Origin: Sphagnum compactum
Taxonomy: Eukaryota; Bryophyta; Sphagnopsida; Sphagnales
Direction: 5' to 3'
DNA: 64,000 nucleotides
Assembly: GCA_965153455.1 (NCBI GenBank)
Contig: OZ234503.1
Coordinates: 15,195,118-15,259,117, forward strand
Shown: piece by piece, positions 62,566-64,000 of the stretch
Numbering within the stretch: the first letter of the stretch is position 1
Layout of the letters: every line of letters starts with the position of its first letter
The notes under the pieces: generated by a model
What the model was told of the DNA's origin: nothing
Database searches by the model: none
What the model saw: only the letters and a program-made list of their open reading frames with translations
Translations under genes and position numbers: made by a program

Positions 62566-63476
62566 CAGTTATGGAAGATGTTAATCTCCCTAGCTCATTT
62601 TCAGGTTATCTTCCAGTTTGGCTTTGGATCCTCATCTTCTGGAGCAGGACAAGAGTAGGGAGTTCAAGAGGCAGAGGTGCTTGCAGAGAATGGGGGCAAA
62701 CTCAAGTCCAATAGAAGCATTCAGAATTTGTTGGACATTTGGGAGGAGAATCACAACATCTCTTACATTACTCTAGAAATTGATTTATGCCAACAAATTT
62801 TTATATAAAGCAAAACTCACGAGGCTAATTTGAGGTCAAAAGAGACTAGGTCACAAGATTTGTGTTTCCTCTCAGCTCTCTGTGTCTGTGCATACTCTCA
62901 TTGTGCATGTTGATGCACCTTGTGCAAAATGATGCACCCAAGTTTTTTGTTTTTCCAAAAGTGCTGAGTCTCCAAACAGGCACATCAAAATAATTTACAC
63001 GACAGATGAAATTGTCCGTTAATATTGTTAAGAACTGCCGGTTGAAATTCTTGCTGTTGTTACAACCCATACAACCCAGCTGAGAAATTTCTAGCAGCAA
63101 CGACTCAACTACAATGAGATACCTGACTCTGTCAACCATGCAAAGAACTGATGAAATTTTGGTACAGAAAACATTGCACCATTCTCCAGTATACAGCAAC
63201 AGAAATCCAATCATCTTTCTGGTCAGTATCAATGTTTGATTAGAAAACCAATGGCCCTAATTCTGTCTGAATAGAAAACTGAGCTGTGAGCTCTGTGTGG
63301 AATCTGCCTTGCAAACCAGGTGTTGGATTGTTTTACATGTGAACTTAATCTCTAGATCCAGATTATAAGATATAATCTACTCACCCAACAACTCAATATA
63401 TAATAATCTCATGACTGACAGCAATCTTCAGCTTCCCAGGGGATATGTACAGAGCATCTGCTTCCTATGTGACCCA
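62566..63476 (-). other. Probable 3' UTR of the following minus-strand gene plus unique DNA
   Basis: More balanced in composition than the intergenic DNA to its left and free of repeats. The frame 63232-62846 matches no family. Probably part of the transcript of the gene ending at 63477, but no polyadenylation site was assigned. Confidence 0.35.
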
Positions 63477-64000
63477 TCAAGTTGGCACAGGGTAGTAATC
63501 TGCTGGTGTGCCGAGAGTCCTTGCCACCACCATGGCTACAAGCAGAGCAAGAATCAAAACTAAGCAGCCACTGAGAAATATCTCAGAATAATGAGACAAT
63601 TTTCTCATGATATGCTTCCAGGCAGATCCTACAATTGGGCTTTGATGAAGTCTTTCATTCCACCAGTCCTCCTTCTCTGTCTCTGTTAAATTGATCAAAG
63701 TTGATACACCTTCCTGTTCCCTGCTTCCTTCGTCAAATTTGGTAACCAACCCCATTACAGAAGCTGCACTTGCCCTGCCAAAGCTAGAGCAGCACTCCCC
63801 TACTCCTTGTTCATCTTCCTTACTTCTTGGTACGGCCACAGTTGAGACATTGGAAATTATATCATCAGAATTGCGAACAACCCCCATTCCTACAACTGAG
63901 TTTCGAAGCTCTGTGCATGATGCACAGGTGTGCTGATCAGCAGCCATCTTTTCCCTAAACCTTCGGAGTGACTTTGGGGTCAATCGGTTTGTCCCAATGT
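63477..64000 (-). CDS. C-terminal part of a tail-anchored protein with KASH-like end (partial)
   Basis: An open minus-strand frame enters from beyond the window (no stop and no convincing ATG before 64000) and ends at 63477. It reads GTNRLTPKSLRRFREKMAAD with a short cysteine pair (CASC), a polar region, WWNERLHQSPIVGSAWKHIM, then one membrane segment (FLSGCLVLILALLVAMVVA) and the tail RTLGTPADYYPVPT. A single C-terminal membrane helix, a tail of about 10 residues and a terminal PVPT match the layout of plant KASH proteins (WIP and SINE types, ending VVPT, LVPT and similar), which bind SUN proteins across the nuclear envelope. The family is not identified beyond that, and an ER tail-anchored protein of another kind is possible. 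Confidence 0.6.
   Translation of the reverse strand, partial: IGTNRLTPKSLRRFREKMAADQHTCASCTELRNSVVGMGVVRNSDDIISNVSTVAVPRSKEDEQGVGECCSSFGRASAASVMGLVTKFDEGSREQEGVSTLINLTETEKEDWWNERLHQSPIVGSAWKHIMRKLSHYSEIFLSGCLVLILALLVAMVVARTLGTPADYYPVPT

Overview
The window is nuclear DNA of a land plant. It is AT-rich and mostly non-coding. It holds spliced genes of plant families (a DUF630/DUF632 protein, NF-YC, a BC10-like GT14 glycosyltransferase, a STICHEL-type DnaX-like ATPase), a chromodomain Ty3/gypsy retrotransposon, MITEs, many microsatellites and scattered TTTAGGG-type motifs. The gag and chromodomain of the retrotransposon recall the Tcn1-like chromoviruses known from fungi and non-seed plants, so a bryophyte, lycophyte or fern is my best guess; I cannot name a species.

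Layout. 1-846: broken PIF/Harbinger (HARBI1-like) transposase, minus strand. 847-5650: AT-rich DNA with no supported gene. 5651-6660: probable LTR plus primer-binding site of an old LTR element. 7266-13262: complete chromovirus (minus strand) with 230-bp LTRs and a 5-bp target duplication, inserted downstream of that relic; its gag has two stop codons and its pol is frameshifted. 14756-14978, 38643-38856 and 59425-59632: three copies of one MITE family, the first two flanked by TAA. 18789-22294: DUF630/DUF632 gene (+, five exons, about 900 aa), followed by a 36-bp minisatellite. 26285-27367: NF-YC gene (-, two exons, 303 aa). 27.8-44.8 kb: mostly intergenic, with a compositionally distinct island at about 40.37-42.53 kb and a foldback cluster at 42.8-43.7 kb. 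44793-47467: GT14 gene (+, two exons, 580 aa). 48568-53552: STICHEL-like gene (-, five exons, about 1186 aa). 54.4-55.3 kb: tandem repeat of about 210 bp. 62414-62565: long near-perfect hairpin. 63477 to the window end: 3' part of a minus-strand gene for a tail-anchored protein ending PVPT, like plant KASH proteins.

The four complete genes are independent single-copy-style loci and show no operon or cluster logic. Their introns are short (116-932 nt) and the intergenic space is repeat-rich. Intron positions were set by GT/AG sites, phase bookkeeping and recalled family sequence. They close exactly in frame in all four genes, but no transcript data were available.
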